DNA from: a virus
Direction: 5' to 3' (one strand)
DNA length: 39,998 nucleotides
IMG/VR virus record: IMGVR_UViG_3300046683_000574
Location: 1 to 39,998 of that record
The notes below the pieces were generated by a model, which was given only the letters and a program-made list of their open reading frames with translations, was not told where the DNA came from and searched no databases. The position numbers and the translations under genes are program-made. This document shows, piece after piece, positions 7,089 through 14,325 of the stretch (position 1 is the stretch's first letter; every line of letters begins with the position of its first letter).

Positions 7089-7720
7089 GCACGCCGCTGA
7101 CGCACCAACCCCAACCCGAGCAACCCGACGCCCAGCAGCGCCAGGCTCGCTGGCTCCGGGACTGCATTCGCGCTGAATGTGCCGCTGACATTGGAGGTGA
7201 ACGATCCAATGCTCGTGCCGACAATCGCAAACCCAGGCGCGATGTTGGTGAACGCCAACCCCACCGCCAACGGCGAAGACAGCGACGTGATGACATCGCT
7301 GGTGAACGCTGCCAGATCAGGCGGCGCTCCGACCGCTAGCGCCCCACCAGTCCCCGTCCCGAACACCAGATCAGTGAACGATCCACTGAGGAAGTTCGTC
7401 CCCGTCATCCCCGCGCCACTGAAGATCGAGAACGATCCGGCATAGTGCTGGGCAGCACCGCTACCCAGTGGCTGGGCGGCGTCAGTAGACGTAGCGTTGA
7501 GGTCAAAGAATGCAGCGCCACCGGCGCCGTTCTGTATCTGTGTGATGGTGATTGCCGCATCCGTAGCACTCAGTGTCGTCTGGTCCTGCGCTGCGTTCTC
7601 CGTCGCTGTAATCGGCGTGCCACTGGACTGGCCGAACACCAGGATCGTGTCGGCATAGGCCGGTGCGTGGAAGAAGCAGGCCCCAGCCACAATCGTGGTA
7701 ATGCGCAGTGCGTGTTTCAT
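7085..7720 (-). CDS. PEP-CTERM sorted exported protein
   Basis: 211 aa. An N-terminal signal peptide (MKHALRITTIVAGACFFHA, likely cleaved after AYA near residue 23) and a complete C-terminal PEP-CTERM tail from about residue 187: VPEPASLALLG, a hydrophobic helix, then QRRA. In PEP-CTERM hosts such tails are cut by exosortase (EpsH family) and the protein is sorted to the envelope or extracellular matrix. The middle is rich in Gly, Ser, Thr and Ala with no catalytic motif, and looks beta-rich. The ATG at 7720 has AGGGG eight bases upstream. The gene lies between phage genes in their orientation. This cargo is very unusual for a phage and probably came from the host. Confidence 0.85.
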   Translation of the reverse strand: MKHALRITTIVAGACFFHAPAYADTILVFGQSSGTPITATENAAQDQTTLSATDAAITITQIQNGAGGAAFFDLNATSTDAAQPLGSGAAQHYAGSFSIFSGAGMTGTNFLSGSFTDLVFGTGTGGALAVGAPPDLAAFTSDVITSLSSPLAVGLAFTNIAPGFAIVGTSIGSFTSNVSGTFSANAVPEPASLALLGVGLLGLGLVRQRRA

Positions 7721-7881
7721 GACGTGAAGCCCCTGTGTGTGCTTGTTGTGCCGTCTCTCCGGCTGTCACCCCCGCGCGTCTACTGGAATTGGGGTCCATC
7801 CTGATTAACCGACGCGTGGCCGGGGCGGCTCCTGGCGGATTGCGTCCCCGTTCGATCTCGTCCCCGCCATCGAAGATCGCG

Positions 7882-8391
7882 TTACTTCGGCTGTGCGTGC
7901 GGCGGCAGCGGCATACCAGGGCGCAGCGACGGATCGACGCTCACATACTTCCACCCCAGCGATGGGCTGTAGCAAAGCATCCAGAACGTCTGTGATGGCA
8001 GCGCGTTATCGATGGTCCCACCCTGGCCCCCTGGGAGAGTATTATCCGGTCGCGCTGGCGTGCCAGGCATCGGCCCACCCCCAGGATGCGGCACGCCTGG
8101 CAGCACGTTACCGGCATGCGGCGGCAGGCCAGGCGACGGCCATATCGTCCCCGGGGCGATCGGCAACGCGTTGTCGGGATGGACCGGAACAATCGGGTTG
8201 CCCCCAGTCGGCGGCGGCCACGTACCAGGCGGCGCCGGCGGCAGCACGATCGGGTTGGACGGCCGATCACTGCTGATCCCATACCCAGGATCCACATCGC
8301 CCTCGACGCCAGGCAGCTCATTGCCGGGATATCCGCCGCTCATCCCCTCGACGTTCAAATAGCCGCCCATGACGTGAACTCTGGCCATCAT
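7882..8391 (-). CDS. Proline-rich repeat protein
   Basis: 169 aa, start ATG ATG at 8391 with GGAG five bases upstream. Residues 20-130 are irregular Pro/Gly repeats built on an N-x-L-P unit (NELPG, DNALPI, GNVLPG, DNTLPG, DNALPS) with intervening PPxxPGTW-type segments. The C-terminal 40 residues differ (FWMLCYSPSLGWKYVSVDP) and look like a small folded or anchoring module. No signal peptide or membrane helix. Pro-rich repeats of this kind suggest an extended linker or surface protein; the function is unknown. Confidence 0.65.
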   Translation of the reverse strand: MMARVHVMGGYLNVEGMSGGYPGNELPGVEGDVDPGYGISSDRPSNPIVLPPAPPGTWPPPTGGNPIVPVHPDNALPIAPGTIWPSPGLPPHAGNVLPGVPHPGGGPMPGTPARPDNTLPGGQGGTIDNALPSQTFWMLCYSPSLGWKYVSVDPSLRPGMPLPPHAQPK

Positions 8392-8431
8392 AATTCTCCA
8401 TGCGTCGTTGCGTCGTTACGTCTTTGCGCCG

Positions 8432-8593
8432 TTACAGCCGATACAGCGTGCCCCAGCGTGTCAGCGAAGCCTTCCGGGCAATCTCCTGCCGCTGGTGCTT
8501 CGACAGCGCCTTCGCCCGCGCTATCCCACCCAGCCGACCCACCACCTTGGCTCTCGCCGATGTCAGCCTGTAGCGGGGACCGCGTGTCGCCAT
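8432..8593 (-). CDS. Small basic protein, 53 aa
   Basis: ATG at 8593 with AGG four bases upstream, stop at 8432. Basic and helical: AKVVGRLGGIARAKALSKHQ is followed by RQEIARKASLTRWG. The pattern AKALSxxxRxEIAxKAxxxRWG is common in small phage and plasmid proteins and suggests a DNA- or RNA-binding helix pair, but no specific function is known. Confidence 0.6.
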   Translation of the reverse strand: MATRGPRYRLTSARAKVVGRLGGIARAKALSKHQRQEIARKASLTRWGTLYRL

Positions 8594-8736
8594 TGGACCT
8601 CAGTATGTCGTTGCGGGTTGGACTCGACCGTGCTGTGATGGCGGACCGCGTCCGTGCAAGGAGCGCGGGAGAGTGGTGGGCGGTAACCGCCAGAAGCCGC
8701 CCCTACTCGCTATCCGGCCGTGTCGTCACGCGACAG

Positions 8737-8811
8737 TCAGGTGACAGCGGTGATCAGCAGCACGACCAGCGCCAGAAGCAGCCATGCCAGGGCCAGCGCA
8801 CCGTGGCTCAC
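8737..8811 (-). CDS. 24-residue membrane peptide coupled to the methyltransferase
   Basis: GTG at 8811 overlaps the methyltransferase TGA as GTGA. The product is essentially one transmembrane helix (ALALAWLLLALVVLLITAV). Tight coupling and strong hydrophobicity support it. Very small size and lack of a known family limit confidence. Confidence 0.4.
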   Translation of the reverse strand: MSHGALALAWLLLALVVLLITAVT

Positions 8812-10403
8812 TCCGCAGCCTCCGCGAACAGGTCGGCCATGCGCTCGTCCTCAGGATCACCGGCGGGCGCATCCACGAACAGCGGCGCATCGTCCCGGCA
8901 GCGCTCCATCGCCATCTCGGTGTAGGCGGTGTTCAGCTCGATCCCGATCGCATCGCGTTGCAGCCGGTCGGCGCACAATAAAGTCGTTCCGGCCCCGGCA
9001 AAACAATCCAAAACTACACAGGGCACGACATCGCCATTGTGGTCGCAGCCTGCGCGCCAGCCGGTGGTAGCTGTCTCGGAGTTCCAGGTTTTTGCGTAGC
9101 TACCACTGCGAACGCCAGCAGCTTTGTTCGGCGCATAATCTGTGATGACGACCTCGACCGTGCCGTAAATCTGCTCATCGAAACGGTTGTCCAACCCCAA
9201 CACTTCCTTCAGCTTTGCCCACTGTTCCGGCATTGGCGTGTTAAGACCAAGCTCCCAATTTCTCACACAGCCGGTTAAGCCACCCGTGGCGCTTGGAAAG
9301 TGAACCGCAAGATTATTAGTCGAAATGCCGAGGGCTTCCCGTGATTGCCGCAGATATGCCCCCAGAGCCTCGCAATCGACTGGCGCCCGCTTCGTAGACA
9401 AGCGCGTCGGCACGTTCTCCATGTTGCGCTCCGTCACCCGCACCCACGGCTTGCCGCACTGGCTGCAACAGCCGCGCTCCGACGTGCCAGCCTTGATGCA
9501 CCGCTCAGCCAACGCAGGCGGGAATGTCGCAAAGTGCGCCTCGCTGTACGGCGCCGTGGCGATCGTCCAGACATTGCGGCAATTCCTGCCTGCTGGGTTC
9601 AGTTCCACAGACGCAGCACTGCCGCCTTGGCTGATCTTGGCGCCACGCTCGCCCGTTATGGTGTTACTGCCAGCGTAGCCGTTGACCGGCGTCCTGACCC
9701 TCTCCAGGCTCGCCGCAAGGTGCGCCTCCCGCACCGCATCCGCATCGTAATAATACCGCGCGCTCTTGGTCAGCAGAAACACATGCTCATGCGCCGATGT
9801 CGGCCGGTCCCTGCAACTCTCCGGCATCGGGTTCGGCTTGTGCCAAATGATGTCGCTCCTCACCCACCACCCATCCGCCTGCAACGCCAACGCCAGCCGC
9901 GCCGGCATCATCAGCAGGTCTTTGGGCTTGGCGTGCTTCGTCGTGTTCAGCGCCGTATTCGACCGATAGTTGTTGAACACACCAGCCTCTGGCCGGTTCG
10001 TGCCGAAGTTGCCTGCCGGGCTTCCCGCGTAACTATCCCCCATATTCACCCAGCACGTCCCATCGGGGCGCAGCACACGCCGCACCTCACGGAACACCCC
10101 AACCATCGTCGCCAGATACTCGTCAGGCGTCGCCTCCAACCCGATTTGCCGGTCAACGCGCGTGGCGCCGCACTGGCATTCTCGATGCGGATGGCCCTGC
10201 TGATAGCTACGCCCGACACGCTGTGACGTAGCGCTAGCATCCGGGCGAAATGCATGATCGCACCCAGCATCCCCGCCATCCCACTGCGCGGTGCCGTAGT
10301 CACGGAGCCCATAGTACGGGGGCGACGTTACAACTGTATGCACGCTGTCGGCCGGCAGCGTGGCCAACACATCCCGACAATCACCCGCCAGCAGCCGGAT
10401 CAC
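8808..10403 (-). CDS. DNA methyltransferase (N4-cytosine/N6-adenine type) with inserted HTH
   Basis: 531 aa. A beta-class amino-methyltransferase: catalytic TSPPY at residues 26-30 comes first and the SAM-binding FAGAGTT at about 467-473 comes last, the permuted motif order. It should methylate phage DNA at a specific sequence. Between them lie a Cys pair (CCSQCGKPW) and, at about residues 345-405, an XRE-like helix-turn-helix (YLRQSREALGISTNNLAVHF and following) that may add DNA recognition. Other Cys residues near 90 (CQCGA) could form a second metal site. The start is GTG 10403, giving the usual MIRLLAGD opening and overlapping the upstream stop as GTGA. Confidence 0.9.
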   Translation of the reverse strand: MIRLLAGDCRDVLATLPADSVHTVVTSPPYYGLRDYGTAQWDGGDAGCDHAFRPDASATSQRVGRSYQQGHPHRECQCGATRVDRQIGLEATPDEYLATMVGVFREVRRVLRPDGTCWVNMGDSYAGSPAGNFGTNRPEAGVFNNYRSNTALNTTKHAKPKDLLMMPARLALALQADGWWVRSDIIWHKPNPMPESCRDRPTSAHEHVFLLTKSARYYYDADAVREAHLAASLERVRTPVNGYAGSNTITGERGAKISQGGSAASVELNPAGRNCRNVWTIATAPYSEAHFATFPPALAERCIKAGTSERGCCSQCGKPWVRVTERNMENVPTRLSTKRAPVDCEALGAYLRQSREALGISTNNLAVHFPSATGGLTGCVRNWELGLNTPMPEQWAKLKEVLGLDNRFDEQIYGTVEVVITDYAPNKAAGVRSGSYAKTWNSETATTGWRAGCDHNGDVVPCVVLDCFAGAGTTLLCADRLQRDAIGIELNTAYTEMAMERCRDDAPLFVDAPAGDPEDERMADLFAEAAE

Positions 10404-10567
10404 CAGAACCGGCCGCCACCAAATAGCAGCAGCAGCACGATGATCAGCAGCACAAGCCCTATTCCTCCAAAGCCGCCGTATCCATACGCCCCCGACCGAT
10501 AGCCGTAGTACCCCCCGAACCCGCCAAACAGCACGATCAGGATGACAACCAACAGCAGCAGGTTCAT
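10400..10567 (-). CDS. Small Gly/Tyr-rich membrane protein
   Basis: 55 aa from ATG 10567, which overlaps the upstream stop (ATGA). Two hydrophobic helices (LLLLVVILIVLFGG and GLVLLIIVLLLLFGG) flank a Gly/Tyr loop (YYGYRSGAYGYGG). Similar small proteins occur widely in proteobacteria and phages without known function. It is coupled both to the membrane protein before it and to the methyltransferase after it. Confidence 0.6.
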   Translation of the reverse strand: MNLLLLVVILIVLFGGFGGYYGYRSGAYGYGGFGGIGLVLLIIVLLLLFGGGRFW

Positions 10568-10755
10568 CTCACTCCAGGCCCCTGGATCATGAACCCAAAT
10601 ACCGCCCACCCAAGCAGAAACAACAGAACAAACAGCCACACGCCGCTAAACCGAACATACCCAGGATTGTTGGCATACGGACCCCAATACCCGCCAATGT
10701 GAAACACTATCGCCAACAACATAATCAACCAGAATATGAAGCCAATCGTCATCAT
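10564..10755 (-). CDS. Small membrane protein
   Basis: 63 aa, ATG ATG at 10755/10752 with AGGTGAC just upstream. Two transmembrane helices (GFIFWLIMLLAIVFHIGG and WLFVLLFLLGWAVFGFM) around a polar loop with aromatic residues. No family recognised. Two adjacent tiny membrane genes before a methyltransferase could form a holin-like pair, but nothing proves this. Confidence 0.55.
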   Translation of the reverse strand: MMTIGFIFWLIMLLAIVFHIGGYWGPYANNPGYVRFSGVWLFVLLFLLGWAVFGFMIQGPGVR

Positions 10756-11203
10756 GTCACCTGTATATCACGGTGTATATACGGCTGCATTTGCGCCAAA
10801 AATTTCGGTGTGAGGGTGGGCGTGGGTGTCAGTCGATGCCGCGGGAAGGGGGGCCACGGCACGGGGGTCGATCCTGGTGGTGGTGCGGATATGTGCCAGT
10901 GCTGCGATGCGCCTATGTCGCTGGCGCTGCTGCGTGCATGCGCCTGGTCTGCGCCGATGTGGGTCGTATCGGCTCGCTACTCCGTGGAGCGCTGCCTGGC
11001 GTTGCGCTGCGCTGCAACATAGCCACTTCGGATGGTGCGTATCGCCAGGTCGCTGATGGGTCTCTGATACCTGGCTGATACCTTAGAACTGTGAATATAC
11101 GCTCGTAGCTTCTGAGAGCCGCAGGAATGCGTGGGTTATTGTGATGTGAGCAAGGGATCATCAATCCCCTGGTCATCACTATGAATAGGCATGCGTATAT
11201 ACG
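10756..11203. other. 448-base non-coding region
   Basis: No supported gene on either strand. It holds an inverted repeat GTATAT/ATATAC (10763-10782), the palindrome CGTATATACG (11194-11203), a long hairpin with one bulge (11040-11049 with 11070-11080), a perfect 5-bp hairpin GGGAT/ATCCC (11154-11168) and a doubled CTGATACC near 11064-11082. It separates the TerS-like gene from the membrane/methyltransferase cluster, so a terminator, promoter or small RNA is possible. Confidence 0.4.
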
Positions 11204-11575
11204 CTATTCCTCAGGCAACGGTGCGTCGAGCAATGATGCTGGCGGTGCATCTTGTGCCTGCGGCTCAATGGTTATTGTGCGCTTGGGCTGTTGCAGCATC
11301 TGCTTTGACACTTCCATCGCTGCCTCAAGATGCAGATGCAGATGGTTGCTGCTTTCGCTGACGATGTGCGCGGGCATCACCTTGGCGAGCAGCGTGAGAA
11401 AAGCGCCTGGATGATCAATGGCTTGCTGCGCGAGATAGCGCACGCCACCGACGCGATGCAGGGCCTGATGCATCATGCTGCGCACGTCACCGTTGACGCC
11501 ATTTGGCGTGCCCTTCGGACGACCGTTACTCCGAGGGGGCTGCCTTTTTCTGTCAATCGAGCTAAGAGACAACAA
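11204..11575 (-). CDS. TerS-like / DUF5681-type phage protein
   Basis: About 123 aa. A stop codon lies in frame directly upstream, so the start must be TTG 11575 or 11572, with GGAG nine bases ahead. Basic N-terminus with GRPKGTPNG near residue 18, then GGVRYLAQQAIDHPGAFLTL and LAKVMPAHI. The GRPKGxxN plus 'GGxxYLxxQAxxxPxAFLxLxxKVxP' pattern is common in phage proteins annotated as small terminase-like. The C-terminal half is helical and Gln/Pro-rich. It may be the DNA-recognition terminase subunit even though TerL is 6 kb away; the GcrA-like gene at 5419 is a rival. Confidence 0.6.
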   Translation of the reverse strand: MLSLSSIDRKRQPPRSNGRPKGTPNGVNGDVRSMMHQALHRVGGVRYLAQQAIDHPGAFLTLLAKVMPAHIVSESSNHLHLHLEAAMEVSKQMLQQPKRTITIEPQAQDAPPASLLDAPLPEE

Positions 11576-11602
11576 CTACTTAAGCTCCGTCCTTTAGGTT
11601 GG

Positions 11603-12196
11603 CTAGTAGTCCTGACGCTCGACAAGTGCGTCGAATGGGTAGACAACTTCGCGTAGTTGTCCAAGGAAGAGGATGCCGACGACGGCGTTTTCCTCCTGCA
11701 GTGCGAGCACCACCCCTGGCAGCCCTGCGAACGGCCCCACGCGAGGCGCCACAGCGTCGCCCAGGTGCCACTGGCTGGTTTCTGGCTGTTGGGCAACGGC
11801 CAACGCCTGAGCGGCCTGCACGGCCTCCACAGCGCCCGCGTTGACCCACTGGATCTGATTACCGTGTTTCAGCACTGATCGGACGCCTGGTGTTTCGTAG
11901 ATGGGCCGCCAGCTATCGCGGCTGTTGTGGTGGACGAAGAGATATCCTGGCCAGAGCGGGGCGAGGACGATGTGGAGCAGCGTTGGGGTGGCGCGATCGG
12001 GTCGGCGTGCGGGGTAGCGTGGGAGGAAGCAGCGATAGCCGCGGCGTTGCAGGTTGGTGTCGGCCCAGGCTTCGGCTTGTGGGTGTGTGGTTGCGACGAC
12101 CCAACCGGCGCGGGGGGAATTGCAGCCGCACCCGAGGTCACCGACTGCGGGTTCGGGTGTAGCTACGCACTGTGGGGTGTTGGCGTCAAGCGGCAT
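11603..12196 (-). CDS. NusG/RfaH-like transcription antiterminator
   Basis: About 197 aa. An NGN domain starts near residue 30 (GWVVATTHPQAEAWADTNLQ) and contains GYRCFLPRY and PLWPGYLFVH, the usual RNA-polymerase-binding layout. A C-terminal KOW-type barrel has LGDAVAPRVGPFAGLPGVVL. NusG paralogues such as RfaH load on RNA polymerase at special sites and suppress termination; here it could drive the long late operon. I chose ATG 12196 because AGGAGG lies 11 bases upstream; a GTG at 12217 inside that sequence is the alternative. The first 30 residues, with CGC near residue 24, are not part of the NGN fold. Confidence 0.85.
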   Translation of the reverse strand: MPLDANTPQCVATPEPAVGDLGCGCNSPRAGWVVATTHPQAEAWADTNLQRRGYRCFLPRYPARRPDRATPTLLHIVLAPLWPGYLFVHHNSRDSWRPIYETPGVRSVLKHGNQIQWVNAGAVEAVQAAQALAVAQQPETSQWHLGDAVAPRVGPFAGLPGVVLALQEENAVVGILFLGQLREVVYPFDALVERQDY

Positions 12197-12233
12197 CAGA
12201 CGCTGAGCCTCCTCCACAACCTATGGTTAGGGT

Positions 12234-12289
12234 GCCGGACAATAATTCAAACCGGACATAAATACTTCTGTCCGGCATTTCTGTCCGGC
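12234..12289. repeat. Iteron cluster A (TGTCCGGC)
   Basis: Four 8-mers: reverse orientation at 12234-12241; ACCGGACA (one mismatch) at 12251-12258; forward at 12269-12276 and 12282-12289, 13 bases apart. A degenerate TTTCCGGC follows at 12293-12300. Confidence 0.75.
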
Positions 12290-12369
12290 CTGTTTCCGGC
12301 TGCTCACAAGGCGCCAAAACCCCAGGCAGTCTGCGGCTTTGCTGCAAATCATCTCGGGCATCCGGAGCC

Positions 12370-12405
12370 GGATGGAATTCCCCCTTAAAAGGGGAATTAC
12401 CATCC
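12370..12405. repeat. Large inverted repeat within the origin candidate
   Basis: GGATGG AATTCCCC (12370-12383) pairs with GGGGAATT (12391-12398) and CCATCC (12400-12405); only the A at 12399 is unpaired. The loop is 7 bases. No U-tract follows on either strand, so it does not look like a terminator. Confidence 0.8.
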
Positions 12406-12411
12406 GTCCAG

Positions 12412-12480
12412 GCCGGACAATGCCGGGAATTATGTCCGGCCTATTTTTGTCCGGCATTCTGTCCGGCATTTCTGTCCGGC
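12412..12480. repeat. Iteron cluster B (TGTCCGGC)
   Basis: Reverse copy at 12412-12419, then forward copies at 12433, 12448, 12460 and 12473 with 15-, 12- and 13-base spacing. The fuller unit is TGTCCGGCATTTC. The array ends at the helicase stop codon. Confidence 0.8.
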
Positions 12481-13998
12481 TCATGACACTACCTCTGGTT
12501 GCACTATCCAAACCCATTTGTCCCTGATTGCGACGGTTTCGAGGGTGAGCAGGCGGTCGGCGGCGCGGCGGAATGACTTGAGCTTGGTGTCGGTTTTGTC
12601 GTCCTCGACGCAGGCGCGGGAGTAGAATTCGGTGCGCCAGCGCTCTTCCCGCACGGCTGGGAGATTGGCTGGAGCGATACCATGCTGGCCTTCCATGACA
12701 ATCAGGTCAGCGAGGATTTTACGGGCGATGAAGGCCTTTTCGTCATTGGCTGGCCGGCCGCGACCATTGGCATGACTATGAGGCTTGGGCGCCTTGTCGG
12801 ATGGTACGGCGAGCTTGATGAGCACGGGGTCGCCGTTTGTGAACGTCCATGACGGATGCGGGCATGGCTTCAGCTCGAAATGGATGGGCGCGAACGACAT
12901 ACCCCGTAGCTTGCCCTGCCAGTGGAGTGTCGTCACGTTTTGTTCGTCATCGGCCCAGAGCGTCAGATTGCCATCGACCTCGTTGAGGAACGAGCCGCCA
13001 CCGCGGGGCAGTAGGTTGGTTTCGTCGGCGTGTTTGGTGGGGTGGGTGGCGATGATGACGGCGGGTCGGCCTGACATGGTGGGAAAGTGCTGCCTGAGCA
13101 TGCGTGCCCATGTGATGGCGTTGGCGTTGCTGTCCTCGTCGTCATCAAAGCGATAGGCGGCCGAGGTATCGATCACCACCAGGGCCGTCTCGCCGCCGGC
13201 TGCTGCCATTTGGATGGCTTGCTTGGGCATGCTGGCGAGGTCAAAGGCGCCGGCCATCACGACCATATCCAGATTGCGAGGATCGATATCCCAGTGCTGG
13301 CAGGCGGTGTGGATTTTCTGTGCGAAGTCGGAGGGGTTTTCGCCGGCGAACCAGACCACGCGTCCGCCCACGGTATGCTTTCCTGCGACGGGTCGGCCGC
13401 TGGCGATGCAGAGCGCGATATACAGCAGCACCGCGGTTTTGCCATGCGATGTCAGCGCTGTGAGCGTGTAGAGGCTGGCGCGCTGGATGAGTGGCTCGAC
13501 GAGGTATTCCGGGGGCCTTTGCGAGGCGATGAAGGCGGTGACGGATTGCGCCCATGGGATGCCTGATGTGCTGGCTCCCAGCTTGTCCTCGGCTGCCTCC
13601 ACATGATCATGGCGCGCCTTGTTCCATTCAGCTTCGACATCGTTGCGCAGATTGATGTGGCGCGCGAGCTTGCCGCCGCAGATGGCGATCGTCATTGAGA
13701 TTTGCTCAGGGTAGATCGCCCGACCAATACCGGCCCGGTAGAACGCCCCAACGATCTCCCTCAGTGTCGGGATAGGATCGACGGCCGCGCCGTTGATGAA
13801 GTCGACGATATGAGGATGTTCCTTGCAGATCGTGTCCCACACCGCGCCGAACTCGGTGGCCTCACGCGGATCTTGAGGGGGCACCTCGGTGTCCGGTTCG
13901 GTCTGCCCTGGCTGGCGGAAATGCTGTGACATGACGTAGCTGCGAACGTTTTTCCCCAGGTTGTTCCACTCGTCGTCGTGGCCGTTACCGTTCTTCAT
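12481..13998 (-). CDS. RepA-like AAA replicative helicase
   Basis: 505 aa from ATG 13998, with GGAGGTG eight bases upstream. A RecA-fold ATPase of the RepA/AAA_25 type: a P-loop (ALTSHGKTA, about residues 180-188, with Ala in place of the usual first Gly), GRVVWFAGENP, Walker B LVVIDTSAAY near residue 270, then PAVIIATHPTKH and a GGGSFLNEVDGNLTLW sensor region. Such enzymes unwind plasmid or phage origins. The N-terminal 130 residues are of unknown fold; the C-terminal 100 resemble a winged-helix region. It lies next to the iteron array, which supports an initiator/helicase role. Confidence 0.85.
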   Translation of the reverse strand: MKNGNGHDDEWNNLGKNVRSYVMSQHFRQPGQTEPDTEVPPQDPREATEFGAVWDTICKEHPHIVDFINGAAVDPIPTLREIVGAFYRAGIGRAIYPEQISMTIAICGGKLARHINLRNDVEAEWNKARHDHVEAAEDKLGASTSGIPWAQSVTAFIASQRPPEYLVEPLIQRASLYTLTALTSHGKTAVLLYIALCIASGRPVAGKHTVGGRVVWFAGENPSDFAQKIHTACQHWDIDPRNLDMVVMAGAFDLASMPKQAIQMAAAGGETALVVIDTSAAYRFDDDEDSNANAITWARMLRQHFPTMSGRPAVIIATHPTKHADETNLLPRGGGSFLNEVDGNLTLWADDEQNVTTLHWQGKLRGMSFAPIHFELKPCPHPSWTFTNGDPVLIKLAVPSDKAPKPHSHANGRGRPANDEKAFIARKILADLIVMEGQHGIAPANLPAVREERWRTEFYSRACVEDDKTDTKLKSFRRAADRLLTLETVAIRDKWVWIVQPEVVS

Positions 13999-14212
13999 GG
14001 CACTGCACCTCCGTTTCGAGTTGGTGCAGCTGGCGCATGGCTGAGACGGTGGCATCCGCCTCGGCGGCCAGGTCGGAAGGTGACAGGGTGCGTTGCAGAC
14101 GCCGCCATGAGCGCAACATGCGCTGGCGATCGCGGATGAAAGACCTGAGACAAGGCACAGCTCCATTGACGGGGCGGTCGGAGCCGTGCGAAATGAGGGT
14201 GTCAGAGTTCAT
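13985..14212 (-). CDS. Small basic helical protein
   Basis: 75 aa from ATG 14212, which overlaps the stop of a tiny upstream ORF (ATGA). Its end overlaps the helicase start by 14 bases. Very basic and helical in the middle (FIRDRQRMLRSWRRLQRTLS), then acidic and Gln-rich at the end. Not recognised; it may bind nucleic acid or the helicase. Confidence 0.6.
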   Translation of the reverse strand: MNSDTLISHGSDRPVNGAVPCLRSFIRDRQRMLRSWRRLQRTLSPSDLAAEADATVSAMRQLHQLETEVQCHEER

Positions 14213-14325
14213 TTGCACAACACCAAGCCGCCGCTTGGTTCAGCTACAGCCGCCAGTGATGTTGAACGCATCGCTGGCGGTTTTGCATTGTGGCGGACGA
14301 AACGAGTCTGAGCAACAACGCTCAT
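14209..14325 (-). CDS. 38-residue small ORF in the early operon
   Basis: ATG 14325 overlaps the stop of the preceding peptide (TGATG) and its own TGA overlaps the next ATG (ATGA). These perfect joints at both ends are the main evidence that it is translated. Basic start (VAQTRFVRHNAKPP). The DNA also contains two hairpins (14222-14239 and 14250-14280). Confidence 0.45.
   Translation of the reverse strand: MSVVAQTRFVRHNAKPPAMRSTSLAAVAEPSGGLVLCK
14250..14284 (+). terminator. Possible plus-strand terminator hairpin
   Basis: An 11-bp stem with one G-T pair (14250-14260 with 14270-14280) is followed by TTTTG on the plus strand. It lies in a minus-strand operon, so it would only act on antisense transcripts, and it also overlaps a small ORF. 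Confidence 0.3.

Larger units (their letters stand above)
12218..12480. other. Candidate replication origin (iterons plus large hairpin)
   Basis: Non-coding gap between the helicase and the NusG-like gene. It contains nine copies of TGTCCGGC or its complement and a long inverted repeat, with an A/T-rich patch at 12241-12268. Iterons, a hairpin, an unwinding element and an adjacent RepA-like helicase gene are the standard parts of an iteron origin. Origin function is inferred. Confidence 0.6.

Noticed and set aside
10913-11179. 88-aa minus-strand frame in the large gap
   Set aside because: No ribosome-binding site, unlikely composition, and hairpins run through it.
12227-12517. 96-aa minus-strand frame across the iteron region
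   Set aside because: Its sequence simply translates the repeated TGTCCGGC units and overlaps the helicase end; no ribosome site and no protein-like composition.
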